Both the position numbers and the translations under genes were made by a program. From NCBI RefSeq assembly GCF_000019085.1, contig NC_010321.1, positions 1,375,001 through 1,439,000 on the forward strand: 64,000 bases of DNA, written 5' to 3'. This document shows, piece after piece, positions 29,940 through 39,527 of the stretch (position 1 is the stretch's first letter; every line of letters begins with the position of its first letter). A model generated the notes under the pieces. That model was given only the letters and a program-made list of their open reading frames with translations. It did not search any database and was not told the origin of the DNA. This DNA comes from Thermoanaerobacter pseudethanolicus ATCC 33223. Lineage in GTDB: Bacteria; Bacillota; Thermoanaerobacteria; Thermoanaerobacterales; Thermoanaerobacteraceae.

Positions 29940-30638
29940 TTATTTGATTATTTGAAAAATCAACACTGTAATCAATATCCCAAATAAACCTCCAAAAAAT
30001 ACCTGAGAAAAAGAGTGGATTTTACCTTCTACTCTGCTTTCAGCCACCATAAGAGCAAGTAAAAAACCTAAAGTGGCAATAAAAGCATTTGCTGTCATAA
30101 AAGTTATAGCTGTCGCAGTAGCAAAAGCAATAGCACTATGAGCGCTGGGCATTCCTCCCCTCATAGGAGTTCCTTCTTTAAAATGTACCTTTAAAATTAC
30201 AGTCAAAAACACTACAACTAAAAGATTTATAACTGTGATATGAATGGGTGACTCTCTAAGCTTTAATAAAATTATTTTTGTCCAAGGATTTACCCTATCA
30301 AAAAATATTAAATAAGCTACAAGAATGGCATTTATTGCGGATATAAGAACTGCCCCTGCAGCTACATTTTTCGCGACCTTAGCCAAAGGATTATAATTTT
30401 TAACCATCATGTCAATTGTGGTTTCAATAGCCGTATTTATCATTTCAGAAATTAAAACTAAAGAAATTGTAAATAAAATTACCACAAATTCTACTCTTGA
30501 AAGGTCAAAAAAAAGGCAAAAGAATAATACCAATATCGCTATGGCAAAGTGAACCTTCATGTTTCTTTGGGTCTTAAAAGCATGTAAAATGCCCTCTATC
30601 GCATAATTAAAGCTGTCAATTAAATTTCTCGATTTCAC
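29940..30638 (-). CDS. Fusion: DgkA-type lipid kinase + PAP2 phosphatase
   Basis: The first 115 residues are a DgkA/UndP kinase ([38 protein letters not shown]). The second half is a PAP2-type membrane phosphatase ([36 protein letters not shown]). Several membrane helices are visible. Firmicute DgkA proteins usually phosphorylate undecaprenol and PAP2 enzymes remove phosphate, so the fusion may set the undecaprenyl-phosphate pool. GTG at 30638 follows GGCGGTGAT at the ybeY stop. Confidence 0.88.
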   Translation of the reverse strand: MKSRNLIDSFNYAIEGILHAFKTQRNMKVHFAIAILVLFFCLFFDLSRVEFVVILFTISLVLISEMINTAIETTIDMMVKNYNPLAKVAKNVAAGAVLISAINAILVAYLIFFDRVNPWTKIILLKLRESPIHITVINLLVVVFLTVILKVHFKEGTPMRGGMPSAHSAIAFATATAITFMTANAFIATLGFLLALMVAESRVEGKIHSFSQVFFGGLFGILITVLIFQIIK

Positions 30639-30642
30639 AAAA

Positions 30643-31122
30643 TCACCGCCCAATATTAAGCCTTGCCATAACTTCCTCTTCTTTTTCCCTCATAATTTTT
30701 CTTTCTTCTTCAGTTTCATGGTCATAACCCAAAAGATGCAGCATGCTGTGAGCTGTTAAATAAGCTACTTCTCTTTCAAAGGAATGTCCATATTCCATTG
30801 ACTGCTCTAAAGCTTTTTCTAAAGAAATAACTATATCTCCTATTGGCTGTACCTCTTCTGAATCTTCCTCTATTTCCTCAACTTCCCCATAAGTATCTTC
30901 AAACTCTGCTAAAGGAAATGACAAAACATCCGTCGGCTTATCTATACCTCTATAATATTTATTTAATTTTCTAATTTCCTCATTATCCACAAAAGACACA
31001 CTTACTTCAACATTATCAATAACCTCTTCTACCTCTAATACTGTTTTTATAACTTTTTCCACCAATTCTTCCAAATTTATTGCATCAACTTTATCTTGTC
31101 TGTTGTCTATCAAAATGTTCAT
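30643..31122 (-). CDS. ybeY: Endoribonuclease YbeY, 16S rRNA maturation
   Basis: A zinc-dependent RNase with the signature AHSMLHLLGYDHETEEER, whose three histidines bind zinc, and the upstream RKLNKYYRGIDKPTDVLSFP. The 159-residue length includes an acidic insert (EVEEIEEDSEEV). ATG overlaps the preceding stop (ATGA). The order phoH, HD protein, ybeY, dgk, era is classical. Confidence 0.95.
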   Translation of the reverse strand: MNILIDNRQDKVDAINLEELVEKVIKTVLEVEEVIDNVEVSVSFVDNEEIRKLNKYYRGIDKPTDVLSFPLAEFEDTYGEVEEIEEDSEEVQPIGDIVISLEKALEQSMEYGHSFEREVAYLTAHSMLHLLGYDHETEEERKIMREKEEEVMARLNIGR

Positions 31123-33185
31123 TCTAACACCTCTTTATTTTGATTTGGTTCAATATCAGGATACTCAATTCTTTTATGAAACATACCAGTTAAAGCAGTC
31201 AAAAAAGAATTTTTTATAGTTTTAATATCTTTTAAAGTTAAATCGCTATCTTCCAACTGACCATCATTTAATCTATCTGCGACGATTTTATCAATCATAT
31301 TTTTTATATTTTCCTCAGTAGGTTCCGGGATAGATCTCACAGCTGCTTCTACAGAATCTGCCAACATCAAAATGGCAGACTCTTTGGTAGAAGGCTTTGG
31401 ACCTGGATATCTGAAAGATTCTTCTTCGCAAGATTCCTCTTCATTTTGTAAAGCCTTAGTATAAAAGTATTTCACTAAGGAAGTACCATGGTGTTCTTTT
31501 ATCAAATCAATGACTTGTTGAGGAAGTTTATACTTTTTAGCTAATTCTACACCATCTTTTACATGGGAAATTATTACTAATGTACTTAAATCAGGAGAAA
31601 TTTTGTCATGCAAATTTTCTCCTGAAAGCTGGTTCTCTTTGAAAAAATAAGGTCTTTTAATTTTACCTATATCATGGTAATAAGCCCCCACTCTAACTAA
31701 CAAACTGTTTGCTCCAATAGCATCAGAAGCAGCTTCTGCGAGATTTGCTACTACTATGCTGTGGTGATAAGTACCAGGAGCATCCATCATAAGTTTTTTA
31801 AGAAGCGGATTATTGGGATTTGATAGCTCTAAAAGTTTTAAAGGAGTTAAGATATCAAAAGCTGCTTCCCAAAAAGGCAAAGTACCAATAACCAAAATTA
31901 TACTAAAAGTTCCACTGACAATTCCCCATAAACTACTTTTTAATACAGAAATTATATCATTGCTATTTAAAAGCCCTATTCCTACAATACTTACAAGATT
32001 TACCCCACTGACGTAAAGACCCGCTTTTACAAAATCTAAACGTTGCTTAGAATGAGAAAGTTTTACTGCACCAATCAATCCCCCTAGCAATGACATAAAA
32101 ATAAATTCTTGGTTAAAACCCACCATTAAGCCTACTAAAAGAGAATAAATTATGTCAATCATAATAGCAATATAAGGATCTATTAAAACAGAAATTAGCA
32201 TAGGCAAAGTAGCAGCAGGAATTAAAAGCGGTTCAATCTCTTTAAAGGCAACAGCTAATAAAAGATAAAAAATACCTGTTAAGCACAACAATTCAATGTA
32301 CATTTTTTTTGTAGTAATCTTTTTGTCCAATTTTATAATATAATACACTGATAAAAAAAGTGACAAGCCTAAAATCAAAAATAAGCCTATTATCATTCCA
32401 TAGTCAATCTTACTGCTACCTTTTAAGAGACCTAAAGATTTCAAAACCTCAATTTGTTGTTGTGTCACCACTTCTCCACTGACTACGATATTTTGTCCTT
32501 TTTTATACATAACCGGCTGTACTCTTTCCTCTGCTTCTTTTTTAGCAAGGTTTGTCTCATAGGCATTATATATCATATTAGGAACAATAACAGAAGATAA
32601 AATCTTAACAGCTACTGGTTTTACTTCTTCAGAAATATCAGAACTTTCTACAACACTCTTGGCATCGTTTAAAACAGTAGGCAAAGCATCTTCTGTAATC
32701 TGCCTTGCCATAATTGCTTTTTCTGTCGATAATACCACCGATTCCATGTTTATAAGGGTATTATCATCTATTTTTAAAAGCAAAGCCACGTCATTATCTT
32801 CTAAACCTATGGGACTTACAGCTTTAAAGTCCTGCAATTTCTTTTCTTCTGTTTCTGAAGATTTGCGTACATCTCTTAATTTATTAAAAAAATCAACTAG
32901 CTTAAGATAAGATTCTTTTGCAATATTTTCATTATAATCATATTTGGGATTGACCGCATTTACTGCTTCCTCTATTTTCTTTTGAGTAGCAACTACATCT
33001 ACTACATCTTTAGGAGCTTTTATGTCTTGAGTAGCTACGTCCCCAGCTTTTAAGTCAAATTTTGGAGGCGTTACACTAGTATAAACTAAGGCATAGGAAG
33101 AAACAAAATAAAAAATAACAAAAAAAATGATTATCAATTGCTCATTTTTAATTATATTTTTTATATGTTTGTCCAGTTTTTTCAT
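31119..33185 (-). CDS. 7TM-HD membrane phosphodiesterase (PgpH-like)
   Basis: One N-terminal membrane helix precedes an extracytoplasmic region (about residues 40-265) with the KGQNIVVSGEVVTQQQIE segment. Seven or so membrane helices and a cytoplasmic HD domain follow (HHSIVVANLAEAASDAIG, VGAYYHDIGKIKRPYFF, HHGTSLVKYF). PgpH homologues hydrolyse cyclic di-AMP in Firmicutes. The 688-residue length fits. GAGGGG precedes the ATG, 3 bp after phoH. Confidence 0.92.
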   Translation of the reverse strand: MKKLDKHIKNIIKNEQLIIIFFVIFYFVSSYALVYTSVTPPKFDLKAGDVATQDIKAPKDVVDVVATQKKIEEAVNAVNPKYDYNENIAKESYLKLVDFFNKLRDVRKSSETEEKKLQDFKAVSPIGLEDNDVALLLKIDDNTLINMESVVLSTEKAIMARQITEDALPTVLNDAKSVVESSDISEEVKPVAVKILSSVIVPNMIYNAYETNLAKKEAEERVQPVMYKKGQNIVVSGEVVTQQQIEVLKSLGLLKGSSKIDYGMIIGLFLILGLSLFLSVYYIIKLDKKITTKKMYIELLCLTGIFYLLLAVAFKEIEPLLIPAATLPMLISVLIDPYIAIMIDIIYSLLVGLMVGFNQEFIFMSLLGGLIGAVKLSHSKQRLDFVKAGLYVSGVNLVSIVGIGLLNSNDIISVLKSSLWGIVSGTFSIILVIGTLPFWEAAFDILTPLKLLELSNPNNPLLKKLMMDAPGTYHHSIVVANLAEAASDAIGANSLLVRVGAYYHDIGKIKRPYFFKENQLSGENLHDKISPDLSTLVIISHVKDGVELAKKYKLPQQVIDLIKEHHGTSLVKYFYTKALQNEEESCEEESFRYPGPKPSTKESAILMLADSVEAAVRSIPEPTEENIKNMIDKIVADRLNDGQLEDSDLTLKDIKTIKNSFLTALTGMFHKRIEYPDIEPNQNKEVLE

Positions 33186-33188
33186 GGA

Positions 33189-34184
33189 TTATTCCCCTCG
33201 CTCTGGGATTTCTGATTTGTTTTCCTCCATGTTCTTCTCATAAATTTCATAAGCTTTTATGATTTTAGCTACAAGAGGATGCCTTATCACATCTTCTTCA
33301 GAAAGCATTACAAACTCTATACCTTCTATTCCTTTTAATATCTCCATAACCTCTTTTAGTCCGGATTTTTTACCTCTTGGCAAATCTATTTGAGTAACGT
33401 CACCAGTTATAACTGCTTTAGAACCAAAACCTATACGGGTTAAAAACATTTTCATCTGCTCAGGAGTGGTGTTTTGAGCTTCATCAAGTATTATAAAAGA
33501 ATCGTCCAAAGTTCTACCTCTCATATAAGCTAGGGGTGCTACCTCAATTAAGCCTTTCTCCATGTATTTTTGGAAAACTTCTGCTCCTAAAATGTCGTAA
33601 AGCGCATCATATAAAGGTCTTAAATAAGGATCAACTTTTTCTTGCAAATCTCCTGGCAAAAAACCCAACTTTTCTCCTGCTTCAACAGCCGGCCTTGTTA
33701 AAATTATACGACCTACTTCTTTATTTTTCATTGCAGTAATAGCCATTGCCATAGCCAAATAGGTCTTGCCCGTACCGGCAGGTCCTATTCCAAATACAAT
33801 CTGATTTTTTCTTATAGCTTCTACATACCTCATTTGCCCATAAGTTTTGCACCTTATCTGTTTGCCTCTAGCTGTTATACAAACAATATCAGACATTAAA
33901 GACTTTAGTTTTTCTTCTTCTCCTGCCTCAATCATATTCATAGTATACAAAACATTTTGAGTAGTAATCACATCTCCCTTTTCAATCATTCCCATCAATT
34001 TGTTAAAAAGTTTATTAGCAGATTCCACGTTTTTTTCTTCCCCCGTTATCTTAATAATTCCTCCTCTTAACACTATCTTGACATCTAATCCCTCTTCTAT
34101 TAACTTAATATTTTCATCAAAGTTGCCAAACAAATTGGCAGCTTGCTCCATATCCTCAATATTAATAGCTAACTCCTTAATCAA
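33189..34184 (-). CDS. phoH: PhoH family ATPase
   Basis: A KH-like N-terminus (about residues 1-90) precedes a P-loop ATPase with Walker A GIGPAGTGKTYLAMA, Walker B DDSFIILDEAQN and the TRIGFGSKAVITGD segment. It is thought to act in RNA metabolism; its substrate is not settled. The TTG start overlaps the yqfD stop, with AGGAGGGG inside yqfD, so translation is coupled. Confidence 0.93.
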   Translation of the reverse strand: MIKELAINIEDMEQAANLFGNFDENIKLIEEGLDVKIVLRGGIIKITGEEKNVESANKLFNKLMGMIEKGDVITTQNVLYTMNMIEAGEEEKLKSLMSDIVCITARGKQIRCKTYGQMRYVEAIRKNQIVFGIGPAGTGKTYLAMAMAITAMKNKEVGRIILTRPAVEAGEKLGFLPGDLQEKVDPYLRPLYDALYDILGAEVFQKYMEKGLIEVAPLAYMRGRTLDDSFIILDEAQNTTPEQMKMFLTRIGFGSKAVITGDVTQIDLPRGKKSGLKEVMEILKGIEGIEFVMLSEEDVIRHPLVAKIIKAYEIYEKNMEENKSEIPERGE

Positions 34185-35368
34185 TGTTCCCCTCCTATAT
34201 AAGAAATTTTTTCTTTCATTCCTATTTCCTCTAAAACCTCTGCAGTAATATTGGCTCTTAATATTTTATCTTGTATAATCACATAACTTTCTTTTTTATT
34301 TACTATCTTACTTTGAGGGCCTAAAACCTTCTCCAACTCCTTTAGTGCTTTTTCAAAAGCAATATTTTTTGCTTCCTCTTTAGATAAAACAATAGTTTTA
34401 GGTTTGGTTTCATAGTATACTTCTTTTATTATTCTAACTGGAAAGTTTTTTGATATTATCTCTTTTTCCTCTTTTTCAAAATTCTTAAAGTCTACTTTTT
34501 TAGGGGATATAGTTATAGTATTGTTACCAAAGATTATTTTTGTAACAGTTATTTTGTTGTTTGTCCTCTCAAAGACTTCTTTTTTGAGTTCGGCGTCAGC
34601 ATAAACTTCATACCATGTCCTCCCAATAATTTGGCCATCAGCATGTACAAATCTTGTCTCTAGTCCTGGCTTTTCAATTATCCCTGTAACAATTATATCT
34701 CCCGCTTTTACTGTATCTCCAACTTTTTTTACCGCTTCCCCTTCTAAAACCGTCATCTTATAAATTATACCATCTTTTTTAGCTATTATATTGCATGGTT
34801 CATCTTTTGACAATACCTCTTGAGGTTTTGTTTTACCTACAACTTTTACAAAAGCATTAGTACCCTTTATATTTATTCCTATCCACGATATATCATTATT
34901 TTGTAATAAAAATTCTGTCTCTATTTTATTAACATCTATAGCAAATTTAGAAACTCCTGGCTTTAATCCTAAGTATGAAAGCTTTTCTAAAACTACTTTT
35001 TCATTTACATTGTTGACGGTCTCTATATTAATTTCCCATATAAAAGTAGAAAATGCATAAATAAGTATAAGAGAAACTATTGCCCCTAAAACCAACAATT
35101 TCCTTCTTTTTAATCGAGAAATCACAAAAGGCAATCCTTTTTTAGAAATCACTGAAACACGACAATTAGTTTTTTTCGCAAAAGATACTATTTCTTTAAA
35201 ACCCTTTAAACTCACTTTTGCAACTATAGTAGTATAATTCTTACGCTCAATATCCCAAATATAGACATCATTTACCATTATGAGATTTAAAAATTTTTCA
35301 ATTGACAAACCTTCAATCTTAATAATAACATATCCTTTTAAAAAATTCCATAATTTTATTGCAACCAA
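34181..35368 (-). CDS. yqfD: Sporulation protein YqfD
   Basis: A 395-residue protein with one membrane helix near residue 95 (LVLGAIVSLILIYAFSTFIWEI) and a long outside domain including SWIGINIKGTNAFVKVVGKT, where YqfD proteins have similar sequence. In Bacillus, YqfC and YqfD are mother-cell sporulation proteins. TTG start with AGGAGGAG upstream. Presence of the pair supports an endospore-forming host. Confidence 0.9.
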   Translation of the reverse strand: MVAIKLWNFLKGYVIIKIEGLSIEKFLNLIMVNDVYIWDIERKNYTTIVAKVSLKGFKEIVSFAKKTNCRVSVISKKGLPFVISRLKRRKLLVLGAIVSLILIYAFSTFIWEINIETVNNVNEKVVLEKLSYLGLKPGVSKFAIDVNKIETEFLLQNNDISWIGINIKGTNAFVKVVGKTKPQEVLSKDEPCNIIAKKDGIIYKMTVLEGEAVKKVGDTVKAGDIIVTGIIEKPGLETRFVHADGQIIGRTWYEVYADAELKKEVFERTNNKITVTKIIFGNNTITISPKKVDFKNFEKEEKEIISKNFPVRIIKEVYYETKPKTIVLSKEEAKNIAFEKALKELEKVLGPQSKIVNKKESYVIIQDKILRANITAEVLEEIGMKEKISYIGGEH

Positions 35369-35379
35369 AAATACTCCTC

Positions 35380-35649
35380 CTATACCATTATTTCTATATT
35401 CATTATTTCGCCACTAATCGTTATAATCTCTGTCATTATAGAATTCACAATCATATTTTTACCTAATATTCTAACAACTCCAATTGTTGTATTTACCCTA
35501 ATCCTTTCAGGAATATACTCAATAATTCCCTTGTGGTTTTCTATAGTAACATGGGTTTTCCCTATCAAAGTTATTTTAGGGAGATTCAACAGTACCTCTT
35601 TTGGAAAGTCTATTGCATTTACAAGTTCGTTTTTTGTCCCATCTTTCAT
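35380..35649 (-). CDS. yqfC: Sporulation protein YqfC
   Basis: An 89-residue YqfC/YabP-family protein. LPKITLIGKTHVTIENHKGIIEY and TTIGVVRILGKNMIVNSI are the family core, thought to be spore-coat or membrane-associated. GGGAGG precedes the ATG. A sigma-E promoter was looked for upstream, but no convincing match was found. Confidence 0.9.
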   Translation of the reverse strand: MKDGTKNELVNAIDFPKEVLLNLPKITLIGKTHVTIENHKGIIEYIPERIRVNTTIGVVRILGKNMIVNSIMTEIITISGEIMNIEIMV

Positions 35650-35813
35650 ACAGTAACCTCCCTTCTTTTAAAATTTTATGAGGAAGAAATTAAAAAAATT
35701 CTCTTGCTTTTTTATAGGTAATAGACCTTTTGAGTAATTAGAAAATGTATTATAATGAAAGTAAGAAAATAAATATTTCTATTACTGTAAATTATTTTTT
35801 GGGGGGATTTGCC

Positions 35814-36794
35814 TTGGAGAAAATAGTAATAATTTTTACGGGTGGAACTATATCCATGAAAAATGACCCTAATTTAAATGCTGCTATACCCTCTTTATCA
35901 GGAAAAGACATACTAAAAATGGTTCCCAACATAAAAGAAATTGCCCAAATTGAAATAATCCAATTTGGTAATTCCCCAAGCCCTCACCTTACTCCTGAGC
36001 TATTGGTAAATTTAAGACGAGAAGTTGAAAACGTAATCAAACAACAAGTAAAAGGAGTCGTCATTACTCACGGTACAGATACATTAGAGGAAACAGCATA
36101 TTTTTTAGACTTAACTATAAATTCTGAAAAGCCAATAGTCTTGACTGGAGCCATGAAAAATTCTTCTGAAGTTGGATACGACGGTCCCAATAACTTAATT
36201 GCTTCTGTAATTACTGCTTCCTCAGAAAAAGCCAAAAATAAAGGAGTGTTAGTAGCTTTCAATAACGAAATACATGCAGCACGAGATGTCACAAAAACTC
36301 ATACTTCAAGTATTGACACTTTTAAAAGCCTTGAAACAGGTCCAATAGGTGTTGTAGATAATAACAAAGCGTATTTTTATAGGAACATTGAGACAAGAAA
36401 TTATATACCAGTAGACCATTTAGAGCCAAGAGTCAGTCTTCTAAAAGTCGCCTTTGGTATGGAGGATAAAATTATCAGATTCCTTGTTGATAGCGGAGAA
36501 AAAGGAATAGTAATAGAAGGAACAGGAAGGGGAAATGTACCTCCAAAATTGGCTGAGGGCATAGAATATGCTATATCAAAGGGAGTAATTGTAGTGTTAG
36601 TTTCAAGATGTCCTATGGGAAGAGTTGATGCCTCTTACGGTTATAAAGGTGGCGGAAAGCATCTTGAGTCCTTAGGGGTAATCTTTGGAGGTAATCTCTC
36701 AGGGCAAAAAGCTCGCATAAAACTCATGGCAGCTCTTGCTTATTCCAATAATTACAATGAAATCAAAAAATTATTTGAAGAAGAAAAGACTTGA
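35814..36794 (+). CDS. ansA: Type I L-asparaginase
   Basis: Hydrolyses asparagine to aspartate and ammonia. The first catalytic Thr lies in IIFTGGTISM near the N-terminus, and the second in VVITHGTDTLEETAYFLDL, followed by the Lys-bearing LTGAMKNSSEVGYDGPNN. TTG at 35814 is chosen because GGGGGGAT lies 7 bases upstream; the longer frame to 35745 adds non-family residues. It is on the opposite strand from the surrounding block and ends against yqeY with a shared terminator. 326 residues, cytosolic type. Confidence 0.92.
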   Translation: MEKIVIIFTGGTISMKNDPNLNAAIPSLSGKDILKMVPNIKEIAQIEIIQFGNSPSPHLTPELLVNLRREVENVIKQQVKGVVITHGTDTLEETAYFLDLTINSEKPIVLTGAMKNSSEVGYDGPNNLIASVITASSEKAKNKGVLVAFNNEIHAARDVTKTHTSSIDTFKSLETGPIGVVDNNKAYFYRNIETRNYIPVDHLEPRVSLLKVAFGMEDKIIRFLVDSGEKGIVIEGTGRGNVPPKLAEGIEYAISKGVIVVLVSRCPMGRVDASYGYKGGGKHLESLGVIFGGNLSGQKARIKLMAALAYSNNYNEIKKLFEEEKT

Positions 36795-36813
36795 TACCTA
36801 ATGGCATCAAGTC
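36788..36813. terminator. Shared terminator between ansA and yqeY
   Basis: GACTTGAT / ATCAAGTC with inner CC/GG pairing, overlapping the ansA stop and 6 bp from the convergent yqeY stop. Confidence 0.65.
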
Positions 36814-36819
36814 CTTTGT

Positions 36820-37263
36820 TTACTGTAGATACTTGTTTACCATGTCTTTAACAAGGTTGCCATCTGCTCTCCCTTTTACGATTGGCATTACCTTTCCCAT
36901 CACTTTTCCTATATCGCTTTTAGTTTTAGCACCAGTTTCTTCGATAGCTTTTTTTACTATTTCCTCTATTTCCTCTTCGGATAGCTGCTTCGGTAAATAA
37001 GAAAGCATAATCTCAATTTCTTTTTTGGCTTTATCCACTAAGTCTTGCCTTCCACTTTTCTCGTAATCCGGCAACACTTCTTTTCTTTGCTTTATCTCCT
37101 TAGAAATTACATTGATGACCCCTTCATCGTCTAATTCTTTTTGAGTATCTTTTTCAACTTGGAGAATAGCTGCTCTTACCATACTTAAAATATTCTTTTT
37201 GAAATTATCTTTGTTTTTCATAGCTTCTACCATATCTTTGTATATTCGCTCTTTTAGGGGCAT
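36820..37263 (-). CDS. yqeY: GatB/YqeY domain protein
   Basis: A 147-residue helical protein: KERIYKDMVEAMKNKD, LPDYEKSGRQDLVDKAKKEIEIMLSYLPKQLSEEEI, then DIGKVMGKVMPIVKGRADG. It resembles the tail domain of amidotransferase subunit GatB and may touch tRNA or act in translation; its role is unproven. The ATG at 37263 has GGAAG 8 bases upstream. It follows rpsU in a conserved pair under one promoter. Confidence 0.9.
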   Translation of the reverse strand: MPLKERIYKDMVEAMKNKDNFKKNILSMVRAAILQVEKDTQKELDDEGVINVISKEIKQRKEVLPDYEKSGRQDLVDKAKKEIEIMLSYLPKQLSEEEIEEIVKKAIEETGAKTKSDIGKVMGKVMPIVKGRADGNLVKDMVNKYLQ

Positions 37264-37277
37264 GGCAAGCACTTCCT

Positions 37278-37463
37278 TTATTTATTATATTTATATTTTC
37301 TTTTTCTTGCTGCTTCGGATTTTTTCTTACGTTTTACACTGGGACTTTCGTAATGCTCTCTTTTGCGAACCTCTGATAAAACGCCTGCTTTGGAACATTG
37401 GCGCCTAAATCTTCTCAGAGCATTGTCCAATGATTCGTTTTCGCCGACTCTTACTTCAGCCAC
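37278..37463 (-). CDS. rpsU: Ribosomal protein S21
   Basis: A 61-residue basic S21: [36 protein letters not shown], ending in a lysine/arginine tail. GTG start behind GGAGGGAG. It has a consensus promoter 80 bp upstream. Confidence 0.97.
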   Translation of the reverse strand: MAEVRVGENESLDNALRRFRRQCSKAGVLSEVRKREHYESPSVKRKKKSEAARKRKYKYNK

Positions 37464-37542
37464 TACTCTCCCTCCCTCCAGATAAACTGCTCAAGCTAAG
37501 CTGCGTATTCTGCTGCGATGTCTTGCTGAAAATTCTCATTTT

Positions 37543-37571
37543 ATTATACTCCTAAAACCATAATGTGTCAA
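37543..37571 (-). promoter_or_regulatory. Promoter of rpsU-yqeY
   Basis: Perfect TTGACA (37571-37566), 17-base spacer, perfect TATAAT (37548-37543). The -35 begins 4 bp past the hit stop codon. Confidence 0.85.
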
Positions 37572-37574
37572 TGA

Positions 37575-37919
37575 TTAACCTGGTGGCCAAGTCATAAATC
37601 TACCCCCTAAAAGATGAAAATGTATGTGATATACCGTTTGTCCCCCGTCATTTCCACAGTTTGATACAATTCTATAACCTTTTTCGTCAATGCCCTCTTT
37701 TTTTGCCAATTCTTTTGCCACCATATAAGCATGAGATACTATATGTTTGTTATCCTCATTTAAATCTAACAATGTCGGTATATGTTCTTTTGGCACAATG
37801 AGGATATGCACAGGTGCTTGGGGGTTAATATCTCTAAATGCTACTACTAAATCATCTTCATAGACTATATTGGAAGGTACTTCTTTATTTATAATTTTAC
37901 AAAAAATGCAATCTGACAT
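37575..37919 (-). CDS. HIT-family (HinT-like) nucleotide phosphoramidase
   Basis: A 114-residue protein starting CIFCKIINKEVPS. It has HILIVPKEHI and the triad-type HIHFHLLGGR near the C-terminus, characteristic of HinT hydrolases acting on AMP-lysine or related adduct nucleotides. AGGAGGTG precedes the ATG. It lies between mtaB and rpsU, usual in Clostridia. Confidence 0.94.
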   Translation of the reverse strand: MSDCIFCKIINKEVPSNIVYEDDLVVAFRDINPQAPVHILIVPKEHIPTLLDLNEDNKHIVSHAYMVAKELAKKEGIDEKGYRIVSNCGNDGGQTVYHIHFHLLGGRFMTWPPG

Positions 37920-37955
37920 CCTTTCACCTCCTCTTTTTATATTCTACACATCAGG

Positions 37956-39323
37956 TTAAATTCCTTCAATTTCTCCAATTAAGAAATTATCTTTTATTTC
38001 TTTTATTTTCACTGGAAAAATCTCATTTCTAAGTAACTTTATATCCCCTTTAACAGCTATACTTAAATAATTATCAGTCAAGCCTTCTACATAACCCTCC
38101 ATATTCTTTACTGGTTGTTCAAAGAGGACTTCCAAAGTTTTCCCTATAAAACTCTCCATAAATTTATATTCACACCTATTAGACAATTCTATGAGCTTTT
38201 TACTCCTATCTTCTTTTATATGATTTGCAACTTGATTTGGAAAGTTGTATGCTCTTGTACCTTTTCTCCTTGAATATTTAAAAACATGCATTTTGCTAAA
38301 ACAAATCTCTTCCACAAATTTGTAAGTCTTGAGAAACTCCTCTTCCGTTTCACCAGGAAATCCCACCATAACATCTGTAGTTATCGCCACATCCTTGATG
38401 TATTCTCTTAACCTATCAATTACACTTTTGTACTCCTTTGTAGTATATCTTCTTCCCATTCTTTTTAAGGTTTCATCACATCCACTTTGAAGGGATACAT
38501 GATAATGCCTGCACATCTTAGGCAAGTTAGCTATTTCTTTCACAAACTCTTCAGTTAAAAAAGTAGGCTCAATAGAACTAAGTCTTATCCTTTTTATGCC
38601 ATCTATTTCATGAATCATCTTTATAATGTCCAAAAGCCCAATATTTTTTAAATCTTTGCCATAGGAAGCTATGTGTATACCTGTGAGAACAATTTCTTTA
38701 TACCCTGAATCAGCAAACCTTTTTACTTCATCTAGTACTTTTTTGGGGTCTCTACTTCTCACAGGTCCCCTGGCGTAAGGGATTATGCAGTAAGTACAGT
38801 ATTGATTGCAGCCGTCTTGAATCTTTATATATGCCCTTGTCCTTTCTGTATAAGCTGTTACTCCAAATTCCTCATATTCCTTTTGAGTCATTATATTATT
38901 TACCACACTCAACTTTTGATTTTTTTGTGTAAATTCCTCTACTAATTCCACTATTTTGTCCTTATTTTTCGTACCAATCGCTATGTCCACTTCCGGAAGA
39001 GAAAAAGCTTCCTCTGGACTTACTTGCACATAGCAGCCAACAGCTACTACCAGCGCATCAGGATTTTTCTTTCTAGCTTTTCGTATCTCCTGCCTTGACT
39101 TCATATCACTTCTATTTGTTACAGTACAGGTATTTATTACGTAAACATCCGCTTTTTCATTAAAATCAACTACTTCATAACCAGCTTTTTTAAAAAGCTC
39201 AGCCATGACTTCTGTCTCATATTGATTTACCTTACACCCCAAAGTATAAAAAGCAACAGTTTTTTTATGACCATATCTTTCATAAAATTCCTCATTACTA
39301 AGAGTTAAATCTACTTTTGCCAC
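37956..39323 (-). CDS. mtaB: tRNA t6A37 methylthiotransferase
   Basis: A radical SAM enzyme that adds a methylthio group to t6A37 of ANN-reading tRNAs. The N-terminal MTTase domain has TLGCKVNQYE and the cysteine segments NTCTVTNRSD and VGCYVQ. The radical SAM CxxxCxxC motif is in GCNQYCTYCIIPYARG, and a C-terminal TRAM-like domain follows. GTG at 39323 is chosen: AGGAGGAG lies upstream, whereas the ATG at 39359 sits inside the promoter -10. It forms the left border of the accessory island. Confidence 0.93.
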   Translation of the reverse strand: MAKVDLTLSNEEFYERYGHKKTVAFYTLGCKVNQYETEVMAELFKKAGYEVVDFNEKADVYVINTCTVTNRSDMKSRQEIRKARKKNPDALVVAVGCYVQVSPEEAFSLPEVDIAIGTKNKDKIVELVEEFTQKNQKLSVVNNIMTQKEYEEFGVTAYTERTRAYIKIQDGCNQYCTYCIIPYARGPVRSRDPKKVLDEVKRFADSGYKEIVLTGIHIASYGKDLKNIGLLDIIKMIHEIDGIKRIRLSSIEPTFLTEEFVKEIANLPKMCRHYHVSLQSGCDETLKRMGRRYTTKEYKSVIDRLREYIKDVAITTDVMVGFPGETEEEFLKTYKFVEEICFSKMHVFKYSRRKGTRAYNFPNQVANHIKEDRSKKLIELSNRCEYKFMESFIGKTLEVLFEQPVKNMEGYVEGLTDNYLSIAVKGDIKLLRNEIFPVKIKEIKDNFLIGEIEGI

Positions 39324-39359
39324 TTTAAAAATGCTCCTCCTATTAAATCTCTTTTTCAT

Positions 39360-39377
39360 ATTATATCACATATTATA
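39360..39377 (-). promoter_or_regulatory. Twin -10 elements upstream of mtaB
   Basis: Two TATAAT hexamers 12 bp apart (39377-39372, 39365-39360); the proximal one has an upstream TG. No good -35 is seen. The ORF's first ATG overlaps the proximal -10. Confidence 0.5.
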
Positions 39378-39431
39378 ACATGCTATTGTACACAAAAAAA
39401 AACATGCCCCGAAAAGCCTTTTATTTTGCTC

Positions 39432-39512
39432 CTATGTTAGCTTTTCCGCTGCTTCATTTAACCATCTTGGAAGCTTGACTGTCTTTTTCATATTTTTGTT
39501 TATGAATTTTAC
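39432..39512 (-). pseudogene. HicB-like antitoxin C-terminal fragment
   Basis: A short frame encodes KFINKNMKKTVKLPRWLNEAAEK before TAG at 39432. The KKTVKLPxWLNExAEK pattern is typical of the DNA-binding tail of HicB antitoxins. No hicA or N-terminal part is present. It lies directly against the uvsE remnant in another frame. Confidence 0.35.
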
Positions 39513-39527
39513 ACAAACAAAAATGTG

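Noticed and set aside
35650-35745. Sigma-E promoter upstream of yqfC
   Set aside because: A CATAAAATT is present but no -35 at the right distance.
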